NCBI RefSeq assembly: GCF_018860525.1
Contig: NZ_JAHKPM010000067.1
Location: 48,061-112,060, forward strand
Source of the DNA: Vibrio hepatarius
Lineage (GTDB): Bacteria; Pseudomonadota; Gammaproteobacteria; Enterobacterales; Vibrionaceae
Reading direction: 5' to 3'
Length of the DNA stretch: 64,000 nt
A program made the position numbers and the translations under genes. Within the stretch, counting starts at the first letter, position 1; the number at the start of each line of letters is the position of its first letter. Below are positions 45,902-54,957 of this stretch, in pieces. Under the pieces are notes generated by a model. That model saw nothing but the letters and a program-made list of their open reading frames with translations. It did not search any database and was not told the DNA's origin.

Positions 45902-47250
45902 CAGTCGCATTAAAGCATAGTGCTTCTACCTACTTGATATCAATAACTTTTATGTTGTTATGTTTACTTAGCATATTGCTCTCCAGCTCATGCTATGCCC
46001 AAAACATCCACGAGCTTGAACGTAGCAATGAAATTGAGCTATTAGCTTGGGTTGGTAAACAAAGTAAAGATTCTAGTAATAACAAGACATCTAAATTTAG
46101 TGTTAATGAGCAAGTTATTTTGTACATTGAGGTTGCAACGCCACGCTGGTTTACCGGTGGAACTCGTATTGGTAGTGTTGAAATACCCAATGTGATTGCT
46201 AAGCAAAGAAACCAGTTAGCCACCAATTATACTGAGCGAAAAGAGGGAAAAACATGGTCTCGACAACGTTGGGAAGTGACGATATACCCTCAGTCTCCAG
46301 GTACATATGTGATTCCACCTATTGCTGTTGGAGTTCAAGTTTCAGCGTCTGACGGCGCTAAAGTCGTTGGTACTTTATATACACAACCGATTCGTTTTGA
46401 AGCTACTATGCCTTCAGTGTTGATCAGTGACAAATCGCAGTGGTTTTCAGCAACAAATGTCGAGGTAAAACAGACTTGGTCAACCTCAAATGATGAGCTC
46501 AAAGTCGGTGATGCGATTACTCGAACGATTACTATTGATGCAAATGACACCCTATCAGTCCTACTGCCTGATCTGTTATCCGGTGGCTCTACAACTCAAT
46601 ATCAAGCATACCCGCAACCTAATAAACGTTCAGACATGCAAACCCGCGGTGATTATCAATCAAGCCGAAGCGAAGAAACGGTTTATGTGATTCAACAAGG
46701 AGGTAAAATTAAGCTACCTGAATATCATTTTCAGTGGTGGAATAGCAAAACAAAACAGATTGAAACACAAGTTATTGCTGGGAAAATTTTTACGGCGACA
46801 CACACACTGAAATCTTTTGTGCATGCTCATGCTTTTTGGCTTGTTAGTGGTATGACTTTCATTGTGGCCATGGTGCTGGTGGTCATTAGTATTCGTCAGT
46901 ATTATCGTAAACACCCAATTCCTCCTTGGTGGGTGTTTAATCAGATGCTGAGAGATAAACGTTGGGGCGCAGCGCGAGCCCTTCTTTATAAGCAATTAAG
47001 GGTCAATTCAAATAGCTTGGAGATGGGTAAAGCGGATTCTTCAGATGTTTGGAAGGGTTGGTGTAACCATATTCAAAATGGGTTACAGGACAGAAAGTTG
47101 TTCAGATCTATGTGGAAAGCAATTGGTAAAATGAAGGACAATCATAAAGGTCTATCAGTGCCTCCTAAAGCACTACCCCAACTAGATAGTAGGCGAAGAG
47201 AAACAAATAAGTCATCAGGTAAAAATACATCTCAACACTCCACTAGATAA
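45898..47250 (+). CDS. BatD-like protein
   Basis: 450 residues. A signal peptide ends near SSCYAQ. Ig-like periplasmic strands follow (FSVNEQVILYIEVATP, RQRWEVTIYPQSPGTYVIPP), then one transmembrane helix (~315-338) and a cytoplasmic tail. It is the last gene of the moxR operon; a bidirectional terminator follows. Bat proteins are linked to oxidative or envelope stress tolerance in other bacteria. Confidence 0.88.
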   Translation: MTVALKHSASTYLISITFMLLCLLSILLSSSCYAQNIHELERSNEIELLAWVGKQSKDSSNNKTSKFSVNEQVILYIEVATPRWFTGGTRIGSVEIPNVIAKQRNQLATNYTERKEGKTWSRQRWEVTIYPQSPGTYVIPPIAVGVQVSASDGAKVVGTLYTQPIRFEATMPSVLISDKSQWFSATNVEVKQTWSTSNDELKVGDAITRTITIDANDTLSVLLPDLLSGGSTTQYQAYPQPNKRSDMQTRGDYQSSRSEETVYVIQQGGKIKLPEYHFQWWNSKTKQIETQVIAGKIFTATHTLKSFVHAHAFWLVSGMTFIVAMVLVVISIRQYYRKHPIPPWWVFNQMLRDKRWGAARALLYKQLRVNSNSLEMGKADSSDVWKGWCNHIQNGLQDRKLFRSMWKAIGKMKDNHKGLSVPPKALPQLDSRRRETNKSSGKNTSQHSTR

Positions 47251-47333
47251 TAACAATACCAATTGCTGGTATGGTGAAGAGAGAAGTATTGCTTTGACGT
47301 TAAAATATCAAATGTAACCGTATTAGAATAGGT

Positions 47334-47360
47334 AAAGCAGCCCAGTCGGGCTGCTTTTGA
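47334..47360. terminator. Bidirectional intrinsic terminator
   Basis: A 10-bp perfect stem AAAGCAGCCC/GGGCTGCTTT with a 4-nt loop lies between the convergent batD-like and chitinase genes. Confidence 0.88.
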
Positions 47361-47363
47361 TTT

Positions 47364-48590
47364 TTAATCGCAGTTTTTTATAAATACCCAACCGGAGTAT
47401 TCATCTGCAGGGGTTTTGCCTACGTCTGTCCAACGCTTTGAGTGATACAAGTTGTTTTGGTAAACGACTTCTTCGTCTGGTCTATATTGACCAGGTTCAA
47501 ATTCATCAATATCTTGGCACTGGTTAGGCTCGGGCTGTGAAGGAATTTCTTGATTCGCTGTTGCAACGGCGTTAGATAAAGTCTGGCTTGCTGAATCTTG
47601 GCCAACTTCCCATACAGCAATACCTCCAAAGCCATTAGCATCAGCATAATCAACCTTTGCATCTATGTTCTGTGGGCTGTCATAAAAGATAATGTTATTT
47701 TCAGCATTAGAATAGGCGTAGGTTCCTTCCCAATTGTTTTCCACTACGGTATAACTCTGATTGATGGATGGCTCTACACTTGCGTAGGTAACCGCTTCAT
47801 AGTCGTCAAATTCGCTGTTTGGTGTTGTTGTGCCACTAAACTTACTGGCAAAAAATGCTACGCCCAAATTGAGTTGTTCTGCTGGTATGCCACGTTCTGT
47901 CCAATAATCTAATCCTCCGGCTCCATCGAGTAAACTAGAGTGATGTTTGGTGGTTGGAGACCAACCGCCTGAATACGAATAGGTCATAACGACTAGATAG
48001 TCAGAGTGAGTTAATGCGGCTGTTGGCGTATTATCACCCATATAACTGCTTGGAGAAATAGCGTTTGAAACTAAAAGGTTATTTTCGTCAGCTTGTGAAT
48101 TGAGCTCAGCCATAAGGTCGGTATAGGCTTGCTTGTAACGCTCATCAGTATCGGGTTCACCCCATTCCCAATCGATATCGACACCATCTGCTTTCCATTC
48201 CAACGCTAGCTCTATGGCGTTGCGTACAAATACGCTTCTTGTCTCTGGGTCAGCCGCCATTTCTGGAAAGTATTGCGATCCTTTTTCGGACGTACCACCA
48301 AAAGTCAGCATCAATTTAGTACTGGTTCCGGCCTGTCGCTTCAAATCCTCAAAATATTGAGCCATTTGCTGTTTAGTCTTTCCATCAGGCCAACCTAATT
48401 GACCATCTGCTAAAGGCGTAATTGAGAATAGATGAACGTGGGTATACATGGAGATATCCATATTCTTTACTGTTTCAACACGATAGCTAGGAACATAACC
48501 AATAACGTTTCCTTTAACGGTTTCCGTTGCGGCATTTGCACTTATAGATAGGATTGCTGGTACTAATAACACTGCATTAAACTTATTCAT
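47364..48590 (-). CDS. Secreted GH18 chitinase with C-terminal chitin-binding module
   Basis: 408 residues. The signal peptide ends SANA. Catalytic motif DGVDIDWEWG (DxxDxDxE) near 140 marks a GH18 enzyme with its acid Glu. The C-terminal ~50 residues (YRPDEEVVYQNNLYHSKRWT, GWVFIKNC) are a CBM5/12-like chitin-binding module. It hydrolyses chitin or related N-acetylglucosamine polymers outside the cell. Confidence 0.93.
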   Translation of the reverse strand: MNKFNAVLLVPAILSISANAATETVKGNVIGYVPSYRVETVKNMDISMYTHVHLFSITPLADGQLGWPDGKTKQQMAQYFEDLKRQAGTSTKLMLTFGGTSEKGSQYFPEMAADPETRSVFVRNAIELALEWKADGVDIDWEWGEPDTDERYKQAYTDLMAELNSQADENNLLVSNAISPSSYMGDNTPTAALTHSDYLVVMTYSYSGGWSPTTKHHSSLLDGAGGLDYWTERGIPAEQLNLGVAFFASKFSGTTTPNSEFDDYEAVTYASVEPSINQSYTVVENNWEGTYAYSNAENNIIFYDSPQNIDAKVDYADANGFGGIAVWEVGQDSASQTLSNAVATANQEIPSQPEPNQCQDIDEFEPGQYRPDEEVVYQNNLYHSKRWTDVGKTPADEYSGWVFIKNCD

Positions 48591-48623
48591 ATATATCCCT
48601 ATATGTTTGTTTTTACTAGAGAG

Positions 48624-48634
48624 ATGATTATCAT
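48624..48634. promoter_or_regulatory. Small palindrome upstream of the chitinase gene
   Basis: ATGAT-T-ATCAT lies 34 bp before the chitinase start. It is a possible operator and nothing more specific can be said. Confidence 0.25.
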
Positions 48635-48770
48635 AGTATTGAGTTAACCCAATGTGACATTGCCTTTTTTTTGTTATATTTTTGGTCTAGGTCCAGCAAA
48701 GTGGAATGGGAATGTATAAACCGTTTGAATCGACGTTGAATGAAGATTCGATAGAGAGTTGATACAAGTG

Positions 48771-48783
48771 GTCCAATTTGGAC
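48771..48783. promoter_or_regulatory. Perfect palindrome upstream of the LysR gene
   Basis: GTCCAA-T-TTGGAC is a 13-bp perfect dyad 95 bp before the LysR start, in the place of an autoregulatory LysR site. Confidence 0.45.
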
Positions 48784-48878
48784 TAAAACATGTATTGCCA
48801 CTCAGTTTCTTGATTCTAAGTCGTTATGTGTGAAGCAGTTAGTTAGAATGGGGTATTACTTGGTTTTATGTTGGCGCA

Positions 48879-49784
48879 ATGAAGAGTACAGACTTAAACC
48901 TTATCCCAATTTTTGTGGCGATATTCGAAGAGCAGAATTTGTCTAAGGCTGCGGCTAGGTTAGACATTAGCCAGCCTGCCGTGAGTAAAGCGCTTGCCCG
49001 CCTCAGAGACATCTATGACGAACCTTTGTTTCACCGCAGTAGCTCTGGCGTTGATCCAACCAGCTTTGCAATAGATATTTATCCTGCGATGTTGACGGCG
49101 CTGAAGAACTTTACCTCAACCTTATCCGCTTCAAGTAGCTTTGACCCTAAAATATCCAATCGAATTTTTTCTATTGCCTGTTTGTCGGTGGCAAGCTATG
49201 AATTAATGCCGCAGCTTTTGTGTCAAATTCGTAATCAAGCACCAAATATTGCTTTGGAAGTCCATCCGCTATTTACCAAAGATTATGAAAGTGATTTGCG
49301 CTTACAACGTTATGACTTAATTATAGATTTACCGCCGCGCGGGCGCACGGTATTAAAAATGGAAGCTGTTTTTTCAGAGCGTTTAATGGTGGTTTGTAGT
49401 GCAGAACATCCGCGCATCAAAGAGTCTTGCAGCGTTGAACAATTTTTGGCTGAAAAGCATGTAGTGGTCGCCCGTTGGCAAGCGAGAGATAGCTTACTTA
49501 CTGGTGAAGATATTGAGGATTTAGCAAGGAGAAGCATTGTTTATCGTGCTGCTGGTGCAATGGAAATGTTACCGGTGATCAATGATAGTGATCTTATCGG
49601 CACCCTGCCACAATCAACCATTGAGCACTTTTCAAATACCTATAGCCTTAAAGCACTTCCTTTACCATTTAGTGATAGTGTGCATGACTTGTATGCTATT
49701 TGGCACTCTAGTCGTACTAATGAAAGTGCACATCAATGGTTAAGACAACAAATAAAGCAGGCTGGTAAAGCGATAAGAAAGTAG
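48879..49784 (+). CDS. LysR-family transcriptional regulator
   Basis: 301 residues. N-terminal winged HTH (FEEQNLSKAAARLDISQPAV, SKALARLRDIYDEPLF) and a periplasmic-binding-protein-like effector domain. Divergent from the chitinase gene and inside the sulfatase locus, it is a candidate regulator of both. Its effector is unknown. Confidence 0.93.
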   Translation: MKSTDLNLIPIFVAIFEEQNLSKAAARLDISQPAVSKALARLRDIYDEPLFHRSSSGVDPTSFAIDIYPAMLTALKNFTSTLSASSSFDPKISNRIFSIACLSVASYELMPQLLCQIRNQAPNIALEVHPLFTKDYESDLRLQRYDLIIDLPPRGRTVLKMEAVFSERLMVVCSAEHPRIKESCSVEQFLAEKHVVVARWQARDSLLTGEDIEDLARRSIVYRAAGAMEMLPVINDSDLIGTLPQSTIEHFSNTYSLKALPLPFSDSVHDLYAIWHSSRTNESAHQWLRQQIKQAGKAIRK

Positions 49785-49815
49785 CGAATCTAATCGTATT
49801 TTATCCTACGGAAAA

Positions 49816-49834
49816 ACTCCCCAAATAGGGGAGT
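49816..49834 (-). terminator. Intrinsic terminator of the HAD gene
   Basis: A 7-bp stem ACTCCCC/GGGGAGT is followed by T5 when read on the minus strand, between convergent genes. Confidence 0.75.
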
Positions 49835-49844
49835 AATAAGTCAA

Positions 49845-50825
49845 TTAGTAAACAGTGCACCATTCTTTTTGCATGTCGATAAGGTGCCAGTTATTTCGTT
49901 GGATGGCCTCATCCATCGCTTTGTCGAGGTGGCCAACACTCGACTTACGGTCGTATTGCCACTCTCTGTCTTTGTCGGTGTGATGAACGATCATTGCCAT
50001 AGAATTAGGCTGACTCGTTGCCCATTGCATCATGGCATGATCACCATCTGAATTACCGACAGCGAGGATTGGTTTCTTACCAATCACATGTTGAATGTTC
50101 TCAACTTTGACCGCTTTATCATCAATACTGAGGATCTCATTGAGCTTAGTGACCGTTGGGTTGCCGTCGTTATAGTCGTATTGATATTTGAGTGCGCTGC
50201 CAATGATCTGCTCTTGAGGAATGTTGTATACGTCTGGGGCCCATACACGCATAAAATCAACACCACCGCCAGAGACAATGTATGTTTTAAAGCCGTTATC
50301 TTGCAGGTAAGTCAGCATCTCACGCATTGGTTTGTAAGTGAGATCTGTATAAGCTTTGCTAAAACGTGGATCTTTGGCCGCTTCTAACCACTTTGCTACG
50401 CGGCTTTGATATTCATCGACAGTCATTCCACTGTGGGTTGCAGTCACTATTTTAAGCAGTGATTTCTCGCCTCCTCTTAAAACACCCGGTATGTCATTTT
50501 TGAGTACAGACTTGAATGGTTCCTCGGCTTTCCATTCAGGATGAGAACTGGCCATAGATTTTACTTGGTCAAAAGCGAAGGCGAGTTGGAAGTAATAAGG
50601 TTTTTCTGACCAAAGCGTTCCATCATTATCAAACACGGCAATTCGGTCTGGTTTTGGGATAAACGTTTTTTTCGACTTATCAGTTGATTGGGAGACAAAC
50701 TGGGTGATCTCAGTTTTGCTTACGCCATCTTTCCATGAAGGCAATAAACTTGGATCACAATCTAAAGCTAAAGCTGAGAATGATAAACCAGATAAGACTG
50801 CGAGGGTACAGATGTGTTTTTTCAT
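49845..50825 (-). CDS. Periplasmic HAD-family phosphatase
   Basis: 326 residues. A signal peptide ends SALA. HAD motifs: I AVFDNDGTLW (~65, nucleophile Asp), II TYIVSGGG (~187) and IV LAVGNSDGDHAM (~255). The cap lies between I and II, as in phosphoserine-phosphatase-like enzymes. HAD proteins of this kind occur beside sulfatase genes in other marine bacteria, as I recall. The substrate is unknown; a phosphorylated product released near the sulfatases is possible. Confidence 0.88.
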   Translation of the reverse strand: MKKHICTLAVLSGLSFSALALDCDPSLLPSWKDGVSKTEITQFVSQSTDKSKKTFIPKPDRIAVFDNDGTLWSEKPYYFQLAFAFDQVKSMASSHPEWKAEEPFKSVLKNDIPGVLRGGEKSLLKIVTATHSGMTVDEYQSRVAKWLEAAKDPRFSKAYTDLTYKPMREMLTYLQDNGFKTYIVSGGGVDFMRVWAPDVYNIPQEQIIGSALKYQYDYNDGNPTVTKLNEILSIDDKAVKVENIQHVIGKKPILAVGNSDGDHAMMQWATSQPNSMAMIVHHTDKDREWQYDRKSSVGHLDKAMDEAIQRNNWHLIDMQKEWCTVY

Positions 50826-50976
50826 TTTATTATTTACCTTTGTATTTATTGTTTACCGCCGATACAGTGAGGCTAAATGCCTATTGTTTCTATGCGCTTA
50901 ACCATGTCCTGACCATAGACGTACTGTTATTAAATCAAATCGGGATTGAGTAGGCTTACGCCTACCTTTATCGTGA

Positions 50977-51759
50977 CTATTCAACACTTTTAGCAAGACG
51001 AAGTCCCATGTCCGACATAATAATAGACTGACTTGCGAAATCGCGGCGGAAATTTTCTGATTCATCAGCATCATAGGAAAAACTTCCACCTCGAACCGAC
51101 TTGTGGGCTAAGCCTGCTTTTTCTTGTTTGGCGTTGTTGGGATTGTCAGTAGGACCGAATCGGTAGAATGTATCGTCATAGGCATCAATCACAAATTCTC
51201 CAACATTGCCTGTCATGTCGTAAAGTCCAAGTTCGTTAGGTTGCTTTTTCCCAACAGGATGCGCTTGATTGTTCGAGTTAGCAGCATACCATGCGACATC
51301 ACCAATATTATTAGATCCCGAATATGCAAATCCGTGACTTTTAATTCCCCCTGTGGCTGCAAATTCCCATTCGGCTTCGGTTGGTAACCTGTAGTGCTCA
51401 CCCGTTAGTTGGTTAAGTTTGTCGATAAAATAGTTAGCTTGTTGCCAGCTCAAATTGTTGACGGGGCTATTTTTGCCTTGAAAATAGCTGAATGATGAAC
51501 CCATTACAGATTCAAACAGCTCCTGCGTGACTTCGAATTTAGAGATATAAAAAGTGTTCACTGTCACTTTTCTTGCGGGCTTTTCAGCCTTGTTTGCCAA
51601 GTCAGTGTTCGAGCCCATTATATAAGTACCACCTTCAACCATAACCATATTTTTCTCAATATCGAGCGCAATAGGGTGGGGAGTAGTACAGCCATTGATT
51701 AAAAAGCTGAATGAGACAATGAAAATGGCAGGTAAAGGTTTGCTTTTAAAGTGTTTCAT
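50977..51759 (-). CDS. SUMF1-fold lipoprotein without FGE catalytic cysteines
   Basis: 260 residues. A lipoprotein signal (FLINGC, Cys24) is followed by a formylglycine-generating-enzyme-like domain: MVEGGTYIMGSN, RLPTEAEWEFAATGG, DMTGNVGEFVIDAY and RGGSFSYDADESENFRRDF. True aerobic FGEs have two cysteines within the last motif; none is present here, so it cannot be a classical FGE. It may act as a substrate-binding or assembly factor, as in other SUMF1-fold proteins such as NirV or PvdO. It is divergent from the anSME gene. Confidence 0.85.
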   Translation of the reverse strand: MKHFKSKPLPAIFIVSFSFLINGCTTPHPIALDIEKNMVMVEGGTYIMGSNTDLANKAEKPARKVTVNTFYISKFEVTQELFESVMGSSFSYFQGKNSPVNNLSWQQANYFIDKLNQLTGEHYRLPTEAEWEFAATGGIKSHGFAYSGSNNIGDVAWYAANSNNQAHPVGKKQPNELGLYDMTGNVGEFVIDAYDDTFYRFGPTDNPNNAKQEKAGLAHKSVRGGSFSYDADESENFRRDFASQSIIMSDMGLRLAKSVE

Positions 51760-51818
51760 CGATGAATTCTCATCCGGTTAGTGAAAAATAATGTTAGCAA
51801 CAATCACTATGAAAAAAG

Positions 51819-51835
51819 GTTATATCGGGTATAAC
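51819..51835. promoter_or_regulatory. Perfect dyad between the SUMF1-like and anSME genes
   Basis: GTTATA-TCGGG-TATAAC is a perfect dyad in the divergent promoter region. The half-sites match those of the shared operator candidates but are in the opposite order. Confidence 0.4.
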
Positions 51836-51935
51836 AAGCATGTGACATTAATGCTATTTATGATTGAACCACCGAAGTAAAAATAGCGGGCTTAAGGTTA
51901 TTTTTATCTAAATTTCATAAAGAAAAAGGTGATTT

Positions 51936-53261
51936 ATGCATATTACTCAAGGCCCTCAATATAATGGCAAAGCATCTAAACGTTTACACGTTATGGCCAA
52001 GCCCATTGGAGCGGTGTGCAATATTGATTGCACTTACTGTTATTACCTCAGTAAACAAGACTTACTTGAGTATAAGCAAGGCTGTTCGCCGGTGATGGAT
52101 GATGACACATTAGAAACGTATATTCGGCAATATATTGAAGGACAAAACACGCCAGAAATTATTTTCTCTTGGCAAGGCGGTGAGCCGACCATGTTGGGTT
52201 TGGATTATTTTCACAAGATTGTTGAGTTTCAGGCCAAGTACAAACCTGAAGGTATTACTATTTCTAATGATTTGCAGACCAATGGTACATTACTAACCGA
52301 TGAATGGTGTGTATTTTTAAAAGAGAATAATTTCTTAGTGGGTTTAAGCATTGATGGGCCAGAGATGTTACATAATGCATATCGAACTAATCGTGCAGGG
52401 AGAGGCACGTTTAAGCAAGTCATGAATGCGGTCGATCGGCTGCATAGTCATAAAGTGAACTTTGCAACGTTGACGTGTGTAAACAATCTCACCAGCCGTA
52501 ATCCGCTAGAGGTTTATCGTTTTTTGCGAGATGAAGTGCGTTCACCTCAAATGCAGTTTATTCCCATTGTGGAGCAGAAAACCTTTCGCACTACAGCACC
52601 ACAAACGTGGCAGCCACAAGAGCAATTAAAACAAGGAGATAAGCGATTGATTCCCGGTCATAAAGACTCAGTTGTTGAACCATGGTGTGTGGCAGATGAG
52701 GCTTGGGGAAATTTCCTTATTGCGATTTTTGATGAATGGGTGCAAAACGACATCGGTAGAGTCTTCGTGCAATACTTTGAAGCCAGTGCAGAAGCTTGGA
52801 TGGGCAGAAAAAACCCTTTGTGTACATTAGGTGAAATTTGCGGTAAGGGCTTAGCAATGGAGCCCAATGGTGATGTATTTTCGTGTGATCATTATGTTTA
52901 CCCAGAATATAAGATTGGTAACATCCACCACCAGAAATTGGAAACATTAGCCTATAGCCCAGAACAGCAAAAGTTTGGCTTTGCAAAAAAACGTACTTTG
53001 ACTCAGCAATGTCAGCGCTGTGATTACCAGTTTGCATGTCATGGTGAGTGCCCTAAGAATCGTTTTATTCGTTCCAAAGAGGGTGAGCCGGGATTGAACT
53101 ACTTATGCTCTGGATGGAAGAAGTTTTTTGCTCATGCAGATAAGGCGATGGCCTATATTCTTCGCGCTACCGGCAACCCTGTTGCTCATGGAAAATACAG
53201 CGATGCATTACGACACGATCATATGACTAATAAACGTTCTTCATTTGAAGCAAAGTTTTAA
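51936..53261 (+). CDS. Anaerobic sulfatase-maturating radical SAM enzyme (anSME)
   Basis: 441 residues. The radical SAM cluster motif CNIDCTYC is at C28/C32/C35. A SPASM region with auxiliary-cluster cysteines follows (CTLGEICGKGLAMEPNGDVF, then CDHYVYP, and CQRCDYQFACHGECPKNR). It oxidises the sulfatase active-site Cys (or Ser) to formylglycine in the cytoplasm before export. The two sulfatases in the locus are its probable clients. It is preceded by AAAAAGGTG and overlaps the frame of the next gene. Confidence 0.95.
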   Translation: MHITQGPQYNGKASKRLHVMAKPIGAVCNIDCTYCYYLSKQDLLEYKQGCSPVMDDDTLETYIRQYIEGQNTPEIIFSWQGGEPTMLGLDYFHKIVEFQAKYKPEGITISNDLQTNGTLLTDEWCVFLKENNFLVGLSIDGPEMLHNAYRTNRAGRGTFKQVMNAVDRLHSHKVNFATLTCVNNLTSRNPLEVYRFLRDEVRSPQMQFIPIVEQKTFRTTAPQTWQPQEQLKQGDKRLIPGHKDSVVEPWCVADEAWGNFLIAIFDEWVQNDIGRVFVQYFEASAEAWMGRKNPLCTLGEICGKGLAMEPNGDVFSCDHYVYPEYKIGNIHHQKLETLAYSPEQQKFGFAKKRTLTQQCQRCDYQFACHGECPKNRFIRSKEGEPGLNYLCSGWKKFFAHADKAMAYILRATGNPVAHGKYSDALRHDHMTNKRSSFEAKF

Positions 53262-53271
53262 GGATGAAGTT

Positions 53272-54357
53272 ATGCGATTACTTTCAAAAAATTTTCCTCA
53301 TTCAGCATCAAAAGTAGTCAACAAAAAGTGGTTTTGTAAGCTGATTGTTGCTGTAGTTATGGGATTGTCAGTGAGCCCATTAGCTATTGCAGATGGTGAA
53401 GCTCCAAATGTACCAAGTCAAGAAAGGGCATTGAATTCAGCTGAGCAGCCGCCGCATGCGACTTCACAGCAAAGGGGGGCTTATCTTTCTTACCGAGCGC
53501 AGGATATTAAGCAACCTAAGCAACATCGTATTGAAGCTTTGCGCGAGCTGGCTAACTATCCCAGTCAAAATGCGCTTGTTGCTGTTGTGCGTAGTTTACA
53601 AGATCATGAGCCAACCGTTCGAGAAGCGGCGATTATTGGAGCAGCGCCTTATACCATAGAACATCGCTGGCGTATGATTGAGCCTTTACTGACTGATAGA
53701 GAAGCCAAGGTGCGTATTATGGCGGCGACCAATTTGGTGCGAGACTTTGCAAATTTAAACCCAAAACAGCAACAAATATTAGAAAAGCCAGTTGCTGAGC
53801 TCATCACTTACTTACAAGCTGAGCAAGATCAGAATTCTCAATTACTGCTTGCTGATGTCTATCGCTGGCATCATGAATGGGACCAAGCCGACAAAATCTA
53901 TCAAGTACTAGTGGTAAAACAACCAGGCAATCCTGAGGTTTGGCTGAGTTTGGCGGATAACTATCGTGCTCAAGAGCAAGATAGTCGTGCCATACAAACA
54001 CTAGATAACGGCCTTGAACTTCACCCTGATAACGCCGCTCTTCATTATTCAAAATCACTCGCACTAGTGAGGCTTGATGATAAGAAAAGTGCTGCAAGAG
54101 AAATTGAACAGGCAGCTGAAATAGCAGAGGACAACAGCTACTTTTGGTATCTTAATGGCGTGTTGCAAGAGGAGTATGATTTGAAAAAATCAGTAACATC
54201 TTTTGAGCAAGCCTATTTAATATCCGGTGCGCCTGAGCAGCTTTATGCGGTTTGCGATATATACGCTCGCCATGAAAACCCTAAGATCGATCAGTGCTTA
54301 AATGAATTAGCTAAAGTTGCTCCTCAGTCGGTTATCAATGGTTTGAAGAAAAACTAG
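53272..54357 (+). CDS. Periplasmic HEAT/TPR protein, paralogue of the octahaem cytochrome C-terminus
   Basis: 361 residues from the ATG at 53272, just after AAGGATG; the frame is open 27 bp upstream into the anSME gene. A signal peptide or anchor lies at ~20-40. HEAT-like repeats (~85-170) and TPRs follow. Its second half matches the cytochrome at 38.2 kb segment for segment: AQEQDSRAIQTLDNGLELHP against SQGHDSKAIATLVAGMKAQP, and IEQAAEIAEDNSYFWY against LKQAAEIAEHNPHYWY. It lacks haem motifs. It is likely a scaffold partner in the same complex. Confidence 0.85.
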   Translation: MRLLSKNFPHSASKVVNKKWFCKLIVAVVMGLSVSPLAIADGEAPNVPSQERALNSAEQPPHATSQQRGAYLSYRAQDIKQPKQHRIEALRELANYPSQNALVAVVRSLQDHEPTVREAAIIGAAPYTIEHRWRMIEPLLTDREAKVRIMAATNLVRDFANLNPKQQQILEKPVAELITYLQAEQDQNSQLLLADVYRWHHEWDQADKIYQVLVVKQPGNPEVWLSLADNYRAQEQDSRAIQTLDNGLELHPDNAALHYSKSLALVRLDDKKSAAREIEQAAEIAEDNSYFWYLNGVLQEEYDLKKSVTSFEQAYLISGAPEQLYAVCDIYARHENPKIDQCLNELAKVAPQSVINGLKKN

Positions 54358-54534
54358 ACGATGCCTCTAACATGGGTATTGTCTAGTAGATCTATAACCC
54401 CAAAGTAAATTAGCACAACCTAATGTTAACTTGACGAGCACTGAATACGCATTCATTATATTAGCAATTACTAATCTTGATTTGACGATATTCTCTGATA
54501 AGCATGATTGAAGTTCAGATATAGGTGAAAAAGT

Positions 54535-54957
54535 ATGTTAAGCACGATGCTTTGGTGGTCATTAATTGGTGGAATGATGCTTGGTTTATCTGCTATTTTT
54601 CTACTTTTCATCAGTGGAAAAGTAGCGGGTATTAGCGGGATTATCAATGGCTTACTTTCTCCAGCGAAGGGAGATGTACTATGGCGAACGCTTTTTTTGT
54701 TAGGGCTTGTTATTGGTGGGTCATTCGGCCTAGTCAGTATGGGCATTCAAGCACCTAACACGGATGGAGTCCCGATTCATATTCTAATATTAGCCGGTTT
54801 ACTGGTCGGTTTTGGTACTCGGTTGGGTAATGGATGCACTAGCGGGCATGGAATATGTGGAGTAGGGCGATTGTCTTTTCGTTCATTGCTGGCAACTGGT
54901 GTGTTTATTTTTGCTGCCATGGTCACAGTTTGGCTGACTCATGAGGTAGTGCTATGA
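54535..54957 (+). CDS. YeeE/YedE-family sulfur transporter, N-terminal half
   Basis: 140 residues with about four transmembrane helices. It carries the conserved GTRLGNGCTSGHGICGVGRLS motif, whose cysteine is implicated in thiosulfate or sulfur transport in YeeE-type proteins. It overlaps the following half-gene by 4 bp (ATGA). It likely moves a reduced sulfur species; in this locus that fits sulfur released or needed after sulfatase action. Confidence 0.88.
   Translation: MLSTMLWWSLIGGMMLGLSAIFLLFISGKVAGISGIINGLLSPAKGDVLWRTLFLLGLVIGGSFGLVSMGIQAPNTDGVPIHILILAGLLVGFGTRLGNGCTSGHGICGVGRLSFRSLLATGVFIFAAMVTVWLTHEVVL

Noticed and set aside
50977..51759. Aerobic formylglycine-generating enzyme
   Set aside because: The domain fold matches but both catalytic cysteines are missing and the protein is a lipoprotein.
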